This document shows, one piece after another, positions 33,155-45,574 of a stretch of 64,000 bases of DNA. The stretch covers positions 18,570,479 to 18,634,478 of the forward strand of contig OZ017800.1 in the NCBI GenBank assembly GCA_963969395.1, read 5' to 3'. This DNA comes from Pseudoscleropodium purum. Taxonomy: Eukaryota > Streptophyta > Bryopsida > Hypnales > Brachytheciaceae. The translations under genes and the position numbers were made by a program. How positions within the stretch are numbered: the stretch's first letter is position 1; each line of letters starts with the position of its first letter. Under the pieces are notes generated by a model, which ran no database searches, had not been told where the DNA came from, and saw only the letters and a program-made list of their open reading frames with translations.

Positions 33155-36100
33155 TCAACTAGAACCTGCTCCACTTCTTTTGTAGTTCTCCAGCTTAATC
33201 CTAGGGGCAAACCTCTGAGCTACCAAAATGGGAAATGCTATTGTAGTATCACAGTGAACCTAGAATTCAAACGCCACCTGAACGCATGATTGGATAGTTT
33301 AGAAAGAAAGGTCAAAAACTAGCAATTCAGGATATTAATCCTCAAGCACCCAAAAGTACATTCTCAGAACAAATGGACAGAATCAAAAGTGTCTTCATCT
33401 CTAACGAATCTGAAATTTTCTTGGATCTTCGATCTGCCAGGTGCTTAATAACAATGTCCCAAATCTGGTCCATACGAATATTCTATAACAAAAACAGATT
33501 GAAAGTACTTCAAGTCAAACATGATCTCTCAAGTAGTTCAAAAAACTGGACATCCAAATTGAAATCCACAAATTGATTCATCAACTTAATAAAAAGAAAC
33601 AAGGAATATTTAAGGTACTACATTGACAAACCCATTGCAATAGAATAGAGTACTGCAAGGTGGTCAAGCGTCGGAACAAAGTGTTCCGTGTTGTGTACCA
33701 AAACTCAAAATCTGCAACTTCGAATTGTATCAACTCCAAGTTGTTCATTATACAACTCAAATCAAGAGGCGAGCCAGGGCATTGAGGAGAGGAGGACAAA
33801 GACGTACGATAATGACGATCCAGAACCAAAAAAAACAGCCTACCTTGACAGAATTGGCGCAGCCACGGATCTTCCTCCAAGATACTGCTTCATCAGGCCT
33901 TGCCCCAGAATCACTCCCATCTTACTCTTGAGCTGCATTGATGAAGACAGCAAAGTCGGCTCTATTTCGCATCAGGTTAGCATTGCAAATGTGGTGTTTG
34001 GGGAGGCCACCCTCCTAGAATGATAACTCCTGTTATAGAAGGTGCGGCATACACTGCTTCACCGTTCATCCCCCTGATGTCTGCCAAAATTTGCAACAAT
34101 TCAGATCATGTGTGCATAAAATTTCACAAATTCAATAGAATTCATCCATCCTGTCAAGGACCAAACAGTTACCTTGAACGATATCGATGACGAGGCCAGG
34201 GTTGCCGAACGAGTGGAAGTGGATCATATTCCCTAATGAACCATCAGTCAGTGCAGGGCGGTATATGGAAACGTTAATCTGCATCCAACAGTATGAAGGT
34301 GTCAGGATGACAGATACAACTTGTAAGGAAAACCGCTTGTATGGCCCCATTAACACCATTGAAATCATAACCAAGCGGTCTGTATTATCCTTGCTCCGGC
34401 TGGTGCAGATTCACTCAAAGGAAGCACATAAAATCAGCACCATTAAAAAGACACTATTGATCATCTCAACAATCTGAGAACTTGCGCATGTTGGCCAGAA
34501 GTACACCTTCTGTGTCCAGTACCATATAGAATCTTCGTGATCGATCTCCTTCCCCAATCTGGCTATGACTTTGGATGGAGTCCACAATGTACCCTGACAA
34601 ATTGTAAAGCCGAAAACGACCCAATGATCAGCTCATCTTGAAACAACTCAACAATGTCCTAAAGGAGATATTTGAAACGACTCGGCTCAGTGAATCCTCT
34701 AGAACCACGAGTATTGCCGTATTAACCTCCAAACGGCCAACAATAAGGGTTGCTTCCATGTCTATAGGAGTTGAAATAAATCCTTAATGAATCCTCAAGG
34801 AAGGAAACAAAACGTACCAAAAGAAACTAGAAAACATCCGCTATATTTTCCAATGACAAAAGTAAGTTCTGAAATTACGATAGTCAACTAGTAGCTTCCA
34901 AAGTGAACTTTCTATTTTCCACTTGGGCACTTAGATTCGAATTTCAACACTCTCAAGGCTTCATACAGGGAGCAGTGGAGCAAATCTCTCCACAAAGATG
35001 GAAGCGGAAACAAACCTTCCCCTTTTGCTGAACTAAAAGCTGGTCGAGGATGGGTACAACCCAATCCTCAAATTTGCAATAATTGTCGTTCGGCACCAAT
35101 AAATTTCCGATGCGGTTCAGACCTTTGGACCGAAGCTGAACTCTTCCATAGCAAAGTCGCCCATGTAAGTGGGTGCTAAGCACTTGATCAGATCCTCCTA
35201 AATTCCACCCGCTGTGGTCACCAGCACATCCACCTGCACATACAGAAAGACCATCACTCAATCAAAACTCTTTATCCAGACACACTGGGAAGTAGTGCAC
35301 ACACCAAGCAGCGCCAATTGGCTAACTGGAATTAGTCACTAAATGTCCGCAATACCCAAGTTGTGTCAGTAAATTAATGCTACCTTCCACTAACTAACCC
35401 GCAATGAATTTACAGTCTATCATTCCACAACTTCCTGGTTTTTTAACAAGCAAACGAACTGGGCTTATACCAATGGTTTGAAATGGCAAATCTGCCTGGA
35501 ACAATTAGCAGTAAGCAAACTTGAAACCCAAATTCCTCATTCGTGACCTTACAAGTGTGAGTACAATTCACTTCCAATTACACTAGTTTGTCTTCTTTTG
35601 TCTACTTGCTTAGTGTAGATTCTGAAATAAGAGGAATGTGAGTAGTGTTGTAATCAAGCCATTAGATTCTAGATCGGAGGATACAAATTGTTTAATGCAG
35701 AAAAAAAAAGGCTCGAGATAACACACCCTACACAAGATAGAATTAAACGTGTAACAAATGGACCTTAACAACCTATTCAGCTCTAGTTGGACTAGGTTGC
35801 TGCAGGCGGGTCCCAATAGAGCAAAACGAAGCATCAAAGAATGCAGAAACTGTAAACCCTAACCCTAAACTCACCATTTTGTGCTCGAGAAGAAATCGAA
35901 CGGTTTCGCAAACTCCGGATGAAATGAGGTTGGACAAACATCCCAGAAAGATTTTGCACTTGACTCCATTCCGATACTCTGGGATCCTTACAATCGTCAT
36001 TCGATTCTTCATCTATGGGGTCGTCACTCAATCGCCAGTCCAGCTGCACTCAACATCAAGCCCATCTAAGACTCAACACAAAAGTCGGGAATGTATCAAA

Positions 36101-36406
36101 CAAGAAAGCTCCAAGAAGCTAAATCAAACGAAGCTCAGGACATTCAACAGAGTACGCTCCCTGTTCTCAATTACACCTTTTCGTAGAAGTCTTTCAACAA
36201 CATGAAACTCAAAAACCTACTTCCCATCATTCTGCAACGTTAGAAAATCCCGATGTATTTCGCATCCAAATGTAATTAGACAGGACTGAACAACAAAGGA
36301 GATTACTTACAAATACTGGTCTGTATCAGAAAAGACATCAACGAAGCTTACTTGCACTGTGCTTCTAACCGAGCTCGAGACAACACGGTTTACTCACTTC
36401 CGCCAT
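33155..36406 (-). pseudogene. deoxyhypusine synthase pseudogene (unprocessed)
   Basis: DHS makes deoxyhypusine on eIF5A. Recognisable minus-strand exons with GT-AG borders are 36043-35875 (LDWRLSDDPIDEE, KCKIFLG, SNLISSG), 35233-35016 ([40 protein letters not shown]), 34593-34507 ([15 protein letters not shown]), 34278-34173 ([17 protein letters not shown]), 34080-33844 ([34 protein letters not shown]) and 33259-33155 (CDTTIAFPILVA). A remnant start may be at 36406; the exon with GYDFNQGVDY-type sequence is missing. Damage: a TAG replaces the Glu codon at 35200-35198, there are one-base shifts in the 36043, 35233 and 34080 exons, a TAA stands at 33924-33922, and the Gly before the active-site Lys is Arg (SWRKIRG). 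Introns show it arose by DNA duplication, not retrocopy. Confidence 0.9.
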
Positions 36407-39060
36407 TTGTAAAATTTCATAAAGATATTCCAAACTCACAGCCACAAACCGCCTTCATCTAAAAACCATGTTTTTCATCATCTGCTACATGAAATTGTGA
36501 ATTACTCAAATGTAACAATGCTCCAGAACTATTGAACTGGAAATTCTTCCAAGGAGCAAGGGCACTTGGATCAGGCCATCGTTGTGGTCATGAAATAAAT
36601 TGAAATTTTGTACGATGCTTGAGAATTCATCATATTGAAGTGCGGAGTAATGAAAATATAAGATTCATACTTGAACACTAAGTAGAAGGCTAAATTTAGC
36701 TCAGACGTGAGGTTTGACCATTTGAACAAATTTTGGTCAGCAAGATTTTTCATAGTTTCTTGGCCGATTACATTTATTGAGAGCAAAAATTAGAGTCACT
36801 ACAAATTATTTCATGTGGAATAGGATATCCAATAGTGGGGCTTGATAAATTAATGTCGAACGCACTAATAGGATAACTTGCGTTATTGAACTCAGGTTTA
36901 CACACAGGACATTCAATATTAGTGTTGCACCAACTGATGAGATTGGAAGTTGATTAGCGAATGAGAATAAATATGCTCTGGTAAAACGGAGGATCACTTT
37001 ATATATAAAATTATACCCATGAGGATACCTCAAATCGATCAGACAAATGGTGGAAAGCATACCAGCACCATCTGAGACTTCACCTGCTCTTGGAAAGTCT
37101 CAAAGAAGCTCTAGTCTGTGAAGTAAAACTAGAAGATTATAAGCCTAAAAAACCCGTTACACAAAGTACCTCTATTTTACAAAAGTGAAGTAAATGACAC
37201 TCCCCTAACTAGTGAACAGCCCTATGGTTCCGAACCGCAGCACAATTGCTCAATGAAAATCTTAAATATCAACTGATCTCTGATGCAACCAACAGTATCA
37301 GGAAGCAAGCAATGAATGAAAAGCCATCCACAAGCTGGCCCCCACAAAATCATGAAGGATAGAAGCACACAAATGTGAAGGTCACAGTGGAGATGTACGC
37401 TTCACCCCATGGCATTGTCAAAAAGACAAAGAGCATCAAATATGTCAGACTGCTGTTGGTGCCCACTCACCTTAATCACCGCTGGAAGCTGAGCAGTGGA
37501 AGTCAAGTACCCATGTTGCAGGTAGGGGTCATTTTGATAGGAAATCTGTCCGAAATGAAAAGAATTTCGGATACAACTCAACCGTCCTATATCCACAGTA
37601 CACCTGAACCTTTGTTGCAAAAGCAATCTACAATGTTCGCCAGGTATGCCATACTCATGTAAATATAAACAGAGTCGCCGGGAGCCAGACGAGAATGATC
37701 TCCAATACTCAACCTCGACGCAAACCTGCCGTTGAGCACACTACTCGATGTTTAGAATTGTCAGGCATCCCATCATCCTCTTCCAACTAGCACTTTCCGT
37801 TTGCTAGTCAGGAATCCTTTCCAATTTGGTAGCTTTAATGTGCTGAGGCGGGCACATGATGCGAAGAAGCCCTGTCCAAGCAGGCAGCCTTCGAAGCTTC
37901 ATAGCTCAGCTTTTGAACATCCAGGTCAACGTAAGAAGACGCTGTTGGGAGTCGATTTACCCTCAGGGTTTTCGCCATCGGGCCTTAAAGTAAAAATTCA
38001 GGTCCAAGTTCTCTGCACTGACTTGAGTTTCTGACAACAAATTTTGTTTCTACACAGATGATTTAAACTATTTTCTACTTCCTCCTAATTCAAAAATAGG
38101 GGACCTGTGTGTGAATTCAGAAAGACCTTCATGAAGATGGCGTCACCATCATGGGAATGGACTCAAAACATATTCCCAGCCACATGCTCCACTCCTGCCA
38201 GGACTCAGTCAATCCGCTCCAATTCCGTTCTCGATTATGCGTACAAATCTGGGTTTCACCAGCAAACTACAATACAATGCAAACAGATGTTCCACAACTT
38301 GAAGAATTAAGGGAGTTCTAAGAGATTAGCATGACGGAAATCCATGAAAACGTACTTTACCATCTCAGTTGAATTAATCAATTCCACCTCCAAGCTCAGT
38401 AATATACCCTGACCCGTTTCATGAGCATGACGGTAGACTCTTAGAACTCCCTTGTGTCGAGACATTGCGTGCACACAAAAATACTGCTGGGCACTGCAAA
38501 ATTTCCATAGAGAATTCAAAGAGCTCTACCTCATAATTGCTAACGAAATTACCAGGTGGAAACCCATTTATCCAGGAGTTACGGAATCCTAAAGGGAATT
38601 GCATAATTAGCACTCGCTGAGTTTAAAGAGTTTAGCATGAAAGAAATGAAAACGCACTCTACCATCTCAGTTAAATCATTAATTTCCACCTCGTACATAA
38701 GAGATATATACCAAAGTGAAAACTGAAAGAACGAAAAAAAAATAACACAAGTACATAATAAACAATCGTATGCATCAGAATCTCTTGAACTGAGAAACTC
38801 ACAGCTGCCAAAGCCGTTCCATAAAACTCAACTCTAATGGCGTTCACAGCCACTTAGTACACATGACGTAGTATAAAAAACACTAGACTACGCCGTAACC
38901 CTAAACCGCGTTCCACGCTCACCATTTAGCGGTACTGCAACAAATTACAAGAAAGAATGAGGTTCCAACAACACCAGGAACAAAATTCACTGGGCATCCA
39001 ATCAAAAATTACAAAAACCATGTATATGGGTATTAAAACAAAGTGTCAATTCAGGGTTGT
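36407..39060. other. region between DHS pseudogene and RPS29, no gene resolved
   Basis: Composition is intermediate. Minus-strand frames around 37.4-38.0 kb are open for short distances (for example DPYLQHGYLTS and MAKTLRVNRLPTASS), but no family was recognised. About 38.7-39.06 kb probably contains the RPS29 3' UTR. A diverged direct repeat lies at 38311-38700. Confidence 0.4.
38311..38700. repeat. diverged direct repeat downstream of RPS29
   Basis: Segment 38311-38392 (gagttctaagagattagcat, then 'ccatctcagttgaatta', then 'tccacctc') is repeated at about 38618-38690 (gagtttaaagagtttagcat, then 'ccatctcagttaaatca', then 'tccacctc'). The period is about 300 bp. No coding role is seen. Confidence 0.6.
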
Positions 39061-39490
39061 TCAATCATCCGGTACCTTCACGAAGCCAATATCCTTCGAG
39101 TAGATGCGGAAGCACTGGCGGCAAGTGTTGATACCGTACTTACGGATCATTCCACATGAGTTTCCGCATACCCGGCTGCATACACAGAGTGACAACATAA
39201 GCTTCATGACGCATAACAGGGCAGCCAGGTCGTGGAAAGTGAGCACTAGCTGCACTTGGTTACCAAAAACGTACATGTGACTCATTTTAATCTCTTCGTC
39301 CGATCTCAAGATGTTAAGAGATTTGACAGTAGAATCCAAGGAATAGGATTAAAACGTTAGGTTGAAAGGGAAAATAGATTGGAAACAAAGGACAAGTTAA
39401 AACACGGCGGACATGGAGGCAGCGATACCAGGTGCGGGAGCCGGGGCCGTAGCCCTTGGGGTGAGAGTTCCAGACCGCTCCGTGACCCAT
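39061..39490 (-). CDS. RPS29: 40S ribosomal protein S29 (uS14)
   Basis: uS14 is a small zinc-binding protein of the 40S subunit head, near the mRNA entry side of the decoding region. Two exons on the minus strand: 39490-39429 and 39175-39061, with a 253-bp intron (GTATCG...TGCAG, phase 2) that splits the first zinc-ligand cysteine codon. The product is 58 residues: [19 protein letters not shown], the zinc ribbon C21-x2-C24...C39-x2-C42 (CRVCG, CRQCF), IRKYG, and a C-terminus [11 protein letters not shown]. Length and all four cysteines fit the family (usual length 56). It appears intact. The promoter side toward 39.67 kb is GC-rich and ends in a CCC...GGG-rich segment. It is the functional neighbour of the dead DHS copy. 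Confidence 0.95.
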
Positions 39491-40924
39491 GCTGGGCAGA
39501 TGATGTGGCTGCGAGGGCGAGGGGCGCAAGGCGAGCGACGGGGAGCGACAAGTCGAAAGGGTGAGGAGGAGGAGGGAGAGGGGCTGTTAAAGCAGAGAGT
39601 CGAAGAGATTAGGGTTAGGGCTAGGGCTTCGGACCCACCACAGCCCCCCGGGCCTACCACAAAACAGGTACTACACTAATTTTATTATTTTATTTTTGAA
39701 AATAGTGTAATTTAGTATATTAGTGTCATATTTTAGTAGGACAAATCAATGTAGTTTGTATTGATGAAATTGGAATAGAATGAGGGTCATCAAAGGATAT
39801 AATTGTGAATTTTTTTATCAAAAATAAGTAAATATTAATATACATTACACAAGACATCACAAAACATATACATTATAGAATAATACATTTTGGAAGATTA
39901 TATCACCATTTACAATGGCATAAAATTATAATCTTTGGTCTTCAACTATTTGAGGTAGATGTTAAAATAGAATATCCATTTTTGTACAGAGTATTAAAAA
40001 AGTTATTTTTTTAAACTTCTTGAATCTATTTATACAAGTATTTTTTTGCCAAATGAACTTTAACTACTTGGTGCAATATACAAAACTAAACTTACACTAG
40101 TTTCACCTATTTGTGATACTTTATACAAATCTTATTATAAAAATTGCTCAATGTTTAAATATTATTGTTTGCTAATCAAAAAATATTCTAAAACATTGAA
40201 GAATGCAATATTCAAAAATCAAATTCAAAAGTTATAAAGGTTCAAAAGTTCAATTGGGGTACCACAACTCCCCCTTATTAGAAGCCACCACCAATTCTTT
40301 CTAATTGCACATATGATGGAGGTCAAACTTATCCAACATAAGTGAAAATTTTCAATTTCATTCCAAAATTCTATGAGGGAGTTAGTATTTTTTTTAAATA
40401 ATCATTTTGTACTCAATTTAGCAACAAAAAATCTACAAATTACAAAATTAAAACAAAAAAATTTCCACATCTTCCTATCATTTCATATCTTTTTTAAATA
40501 AAAATAGAAATCAATAGATATAATAAAGGAATAAAATTTTAAAATTTCAAAAGAGAACTATAACTCCTATTGTTGTTTTGAATTGGTAGTGCATGCAATG
40601 CCATATTATTTAGTTCTATTATTGCATACTTGTTTTGTAAATAAAATTTTTTACATATTTTGAAAAGAACTTGATTTTTAAGGTTCATATATTTGTCTCA
40701 ATCGAATAATTATTCAAAAAAATTATAAGAAGGTGCAAGCCTCTTGATTGTTGTAGAAAAGGTTCTAAGTATATTCATTTGTATAGTAAATGAAGACTTT
40801 GCATCCAAAAATACTTCAATCTCTCACACAATGTTTCAAAAAGAGTGAACCAATAAGTTTGGCCATTAATTAACAATCCCCCCTCCCTCCCCCCAACCAT
40901 TGATCTCAAAAAAAATTGTGATAT

Positions 40925-41010
40925 AGATACGGATACATTAATACAGATACGGATATGTACTTCGATACAATACAGATATGTTGATATAAGTACGGATATC
41001 AAGATATGGA
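40925..41010. repeat. imperfect GATACGGATA array
   Basis: 'gatacggatac', 'gatacggatatg', 'gatacaatacagatatg', 'agtacggatatc' and 'gatatggatac' follow one another with irregular spacing. It is a degenerate minisatellite of 10-16 nt units. No function is implied. Confidence 0.5.
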
Positions 41011-41213
41011 TACTAACTACATATATGTATTGGGATATATACTTGGGTATCCCAATCTTTGAATTAACTTAGTAATCCCTCCCGAGTATCTAATAAAGCA
41101 TAATACCTTCTTAATATAGAGAGGATTAAATAATTATTAAATATTTGAATTAACTTAGTAACTTAAATTTATGAATTAAAAAAAGATTTAATAATTATTT
41201 TATTAATATTTTT

Positions 41214-41240
41214 TGACGTGGTAATTATTGTACCACGTCA
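41214..41240. repeat. perfect 10-bp inverted repeat TGACGTGGTA...TACCACGTCA
   Basis: The arms TGACGTGGTA (41214-41223) and TACCACGTCA (41231-41240) are separated by seven bases (attattg). Each arm contains an ACGT core with CACGTC. It stands alone in AT-rich sequence, so it may be a chance palindrome or the relic of a small element. Confidence 0.5.
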
Positions 41241-42000
41241 AGTAGCTACTATGGCCAAGTTTTCACCATCATGGAATCCAAGGGGACTTGCAACCTTGTA
41301 GAGAAGGTGAATTATGTATAATGCAAGTTTAGCAAGTAAAGGTGACCATCGAGGCTTTTTTTTTGGCTTTCTAGTGCGAGATTGTATAGTCTAGAAGAAA
41401 ACAATTTGGCAAAGAATGGTAGCTAAATGTGAAGCTTGTTGCTAGAAAACTTCAAATTTATAAAAAATCTTGAATGACATTGCCAAATTGTGGACGAAAA
41501 TAGAATTAGAGATATGTAATATGTGCTAATATGATATTTTCTATACAATATGTGGATGAATGTTGAAATTTGGAGCACCACTATAATATTATATATCACT
41601 ACTTCGGCACCTTATAAAAATTGAAAAAAAAGAAGTCTTGAAGACCATTTTAGGTAGCTCTTAGATAGCCAATTGAAATTCTCCTTTCATTCAATTGCCA
41701 AACAAAATGTGATCAAATCAATTTTAAAATAGACACTATACATCATAATAGAAACATAATGACTATGTATAGTAGAAAAAATAACAATTTTAAAGTGAAT
41801 ACCACCAAGCCGCAACTTTTTGCTATTATGCCTAGTTATTATTATTAAACTGGTCAAATTTTCATATTTTCTCATTGGCAAATCAAATAAAGTTCCAACG
41901 CACCAAAGAATGTGACACTTGAAGCCCATATGCAAAAATTATGAAGGAATAAAATTTGGTTCTACAATAGTTTCTTCCACATAGATGCATAATCGATTTT

Positions 42001-42915
42001 GGAGATGTACTCACAGTGAAGATGACGGGTTTAGGGTTCAGTGCCCACCTTAGGTGTCCTACCTTGGTACCCACGGTGGTGGGTCGGAGAAGGGGGACAC
42101 AGGCAGACGAGCGATGGGCGACGTGTTCCGGAGCAGGTCCACGGAACAATCTTAACAAGGCGGCCACATGTCCGCTCCCATGACCTTCCGCGTCAGTCCT
42201 CCCATTCCCTCTCTGACTCTCGCCGCTCTCCAATTCCGCAACCAGTAATAACACCCAATTCTCTCATCACTTGCTCAGAAGATTCTTTCGTGCATTGGGT
42301 TCCAAGCATTCTGCTTAATCCGCATGGGAGTTCAGAAGAATTCAATCTCTAGTGACTGCCATCTTTTACCTGCTCATACGATCAATTTCGCATGGCTTTT
42401 GTGGATGGAGTTCGTTTGCAGGGATGCGTCATGTTGCGCTTTCGAGGAGCTTGAATTTTGTCGAAATTTCGATTGAGTGTGCGGTGCGAGTTTGAAGTGG
42501 TTTGAGTGAGAATTTGAATTTCAGAAAGGAGGGAGTTTTCTGAAGTTTTTTGGAAAAAGGATGACCGGAGATTTTAGGGTTTAGGGGATGCATTTGAGAT
42601 TGAATTCATGGAAGTGGGTGATGGCAGGGAGGTGTTAGGTAGGGACGCTTAAATTCGTTGGTGAGCATTCTTAAATTGGTTAATTTTTTATACGTCATTG
42701 TTGGCGAATGAAAGAGGATTTTTCATATTGTAGAATCGCTCGAGGATGGGTAGCTGTTGGTTATGGGGATGTATACTAGCTGAATTTCTGATGAAGGGAC
42801 GCTTTTTGATTTTGGGCGTCGTTAGAGTAGAGGGGGATGGACGAATTGGTGTTTGTTTAGGGTAGAAGAACAGAGGTAAAGAATAGTGTTAGGATATGCT
42901 AGACAATAAGAGAGT
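42001..42915 (+). other. promoter and 5' leader of the J-protein gene
   Basis: GC content rises at about 42.0 kb, 0.9 kb ahead of the J-domain start. The GC-rich part at 42020-42240 likely includes the promoter. Short ORFs on both strands are not family-like. Several upstream ATGs precede the J-protein start, so an intron in the leader is possible. Confidence 0.4.
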
Positions 42916-45173
42916 ATGAGGATTGATTACTACAAGGTGCTCGGGGTTGCAAGGGATGCAACTGCAAACGAAATCAAGCAAGCGTTTCGAAAACTGGCGC
43001 TGGAGTGTCATCCTGATCGGCATGTCCAATCTTCAATTCAGTCTCAAGAATCAGCAGGGCGTAGGTTTCAGCAAGTCTCCGAGGCGTATGAGGTTTTGGG
43101 CGACAACTTGAAGAGGATTGCGTATAACAAGGGCACGCATTATGCTGGAAAGCAAGCTGGTTCCACGAGCAGGTTTGTCATGCTTTCACATCTCATGTCT
43201 TTTGACTAATTCTTCCAAGTATGTCAAGTATATCTGGGACTTGTTTTGTTTGCACCTCGACACGTCGTCCTGTTGATCTTGTCCCTGTGGTCGGGCATAT
43301 TGAGCAGCAGGATGTTTAGGTTACTACACCTAATATCGACACTTTAAGTGCTAAGCATAGTGACTATTATCGTATGGATCAAATTTTCATTTATTCTTGT
43401 TGTCAAATCAAAGAGAATTCCAATGCATCGAAGAATGTGTAATTTGGATAATGTATGTTTAAGTCATAAGTATTTTAAAGTTTAGTTAGTAGATGACCTA
43501 AAACCGACATGAGTTCTGACCTGAAGGTTGTGGGCATTCTCAAGATCAATTTGTATTCAGAGTACAAGATTTTAGGTTGTCGCATTTTGGTTCATGTCTC
43601 AATAGGGTATCTCTACCTTAGAGTCTGTAAGATAATTCAACCCCGACTGTTGTTATATAATTCAAATTTAGAGAGTTAGGTCGTGGGTTCTTCTGTGACG
43701 ATGGCAAGATGCATTTCATGTATCCATGAATTTTTCAGTTTGGAAAGCTGCTAATGTATAGCTGCATATGCAGATACGAAGGGCCTCCAAGGCGTCGATA
43801 TTACAGACGGAATAACCAAGGCTACACTACATACGGAAGTGCACAAGCGAGGTCTACATATGACCGAGGTACAGGACAACGATGGAGATATGAATCTGAG
43901 TATTCTGCTGGTGAGAGAAAAGAAAGGCTCATCAACACTATATTCTTTGGGTACGTATCACTTAACAAATCCAAGCTCATTATCGTTTATACAACTGGAT
44001 GTATTGGGCTTTTGCTAGATTTTACTTTTCGAATGAATTTCATCTGAATGGATTCTATTCGATCGTGTGTCCAACTTGGGAGTTTTTTAATCACTAAATG
44101 ACAGGATTTCTGATTTTATAATGACCAATTGGATTGATCGTATTGCAATAATTATATTTCAAATGAGGCCAAATTCTACGTCACCAGAATGGGTGATGAC
44201 CATTGTTTGTGTTGGTTATTAAATAAATAAATCGGACAAAAGGACCGTCTCCATATGACCTACTCAAGATTGTTTAAAACATAATGGAGCGTTTACATGG
44301 ACCTTTTGGTCCTTCTGGTTTAGGGGTTACGATAGGAGTGAAGGCAGTGAGTCATTTGTACAGAATTTGTGTCTTACTATATTTCCGCCATACTGTTCAA
44401 ATTCAATCATACAGCAAGACTAATCTGGACACACATCTGTGTCACAGGTTTGCATTGCCGATGTTCTTATTTGCAGATTACCTTGAAGCAGCTTTCTGGC
44501 CTAAACCGAAACACCGCCTGGTATAGATTCTTCACTTCTGCCCTTCGTCTCTGAAGCTCAGTTAGTGGGCACCAGTAGCTGTTGATGGTCTGGTTTACAC
44601 TATCCTCCCTCATGTATGGTTACCCCTAACTTCAAGGTGGCAAGTATGGATTGATCACAGAAAGTACTTGTAACATGTTCACTACTTGAAAGAATGATAA
44701 TCATATCATGGAGTGTCATAATACGAAGTTCAGACTGTACAATGTGAGTTTAGAAAGTCAAGTGGACTCTTATTTTCTTGCAGAACTTTCATGGGGAGCA
44801 AGAACCAAGAAAATGTCAAGAGAGCCATGAGAAAAAAGGGAAGAAAAAGCTTCTCGGTCGAGTACCAATGCAGACTCCGGATACTGAGACGAGGTCAGCC
44901 ATTAGAGATATCCCTGATCAAGGATGCAAGTCATTGTTAGAGAATAGTAGTAATGTTGGTTACACTTATGTTGTAGGCCAGGGATTTGGAAAGCTTCAAT
45001 CTGCCTCCAGTTTGGCACCTAAACTTCCTGAAGTAGTTCCTTACACCTCTGGTCCCCAGTATTTGCGTTCTTTGTTAAGCATTGAGTGCAGGCTTAGCGA
45101 TCTGCAACTTGAAGGTGTTCATACTTGGCTTAGACAGAGAACTGGAGCTCCGGTTAATAGAGAGGGTGTTTAG
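42916..45173 (+). CDS. J-domain (DnaJ-type, class III) co-chaperone with a C-terminal extension
   Basis: J-proteins stimulate Hsp70 ATP hydrolysis through the HPD motif. Four exons: 42916-43172, 43774-43950, 44448-44520 and 44784-45173, all GT-AG and phase-consistent (2, 2, 0), giving about 298 residues. The J domain is at 4-75 (DYYKVLG, AFRKLALECHPDRH with HPD at 32-34, FQQVSEAYEVLGD). A basic, Tyr/Arg-rich linker (PRRRYYRRNNQGY) follows. A hydrophobic stretch at about 138-162 (INTIFFGFALPMFLFADYLE) is assembled across the exon 2/3 junction and could be a membrane helix. The charged C-terminal 130 residues have no recognised domain. No J-protein G/F or Cys-rich domain is present. Similar N-terminal halves are found in plant DnaJ proteins; the exon 3/4 part is less certain. 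Confidence 0.82.
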
Positions 45174-45499
45174 ACTACCGTAGTTAAAGTCTAGTGCAAG
45201 TCAGGAAATGATACGAACATGGGTTGCTTGGTTATTTTATTTCAATCACATTGGTTGGACATGCCATTCGTTTAACAGGGACATTGTCAAAACACATGCT
45301 TTGGACTTTGGAGGGCAAGCATGAATTATAAGAGTTTCCTTTTGGAACTCCCAACTCCTTTTGGTGCACATGAATTAAGACTCTATTCCTTGACATTGGT
45401 TATTGTAGGAATTACAATTTCCTTTCAAAGGTAGACATTATACTCATCTAATAATAAATTACTCTTAAAGAAATGATTGCAACTCTATTTATATTTGCA

Positions 45500-45502
<3 letters not shown>
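45174..45502. other. 3' flank of the J-protein gene
   Basis: Probably 3' UTR and downstream sequence. 'tggaactcccaactcctttt' and similar strings are unremarkable. Nothing else is seen before the AT microsatellite. Confidence 0.4.

Positions 45503-45573
<71 letters not shown>
45503..45573. repeat. (AT)n microsatellite, about 35 units
   Basis: An uninterrupted run of alternating A and T for 71 bp, following 'gcaatc' and ending 'atagcac'. Length is likely polymorphic. Confidence 0.97.

Positions 45574-45574
<1 letters not shown>

Larger units (their letters stand above)
39491..42000. other. RPS29 promoter then AT-rich intergenic stretch
   Basis: 39491-39680 is GC-rich and likely holds the RPS29 promoter and leader (gattagggttagggctaggg near 39607 resembles telo-box leaders). 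From 39.68 to 42.0 kb the sequence is AT-rich with no gene. Short 'gatacggata' repeats occur at 40925-41010, and a perfect 10-bp inverted repeat lies at 41214-41240. Confidence 0.5.

Noticed and set aside
35846..35870. AACCCTAACCCTAAA strings (also near 38895 and 7578) as telomeric repeats
   Set aside because: Only one or two units are present. They look like telo-box or intron-start motifs near genes, not interstitial telomere arrays.
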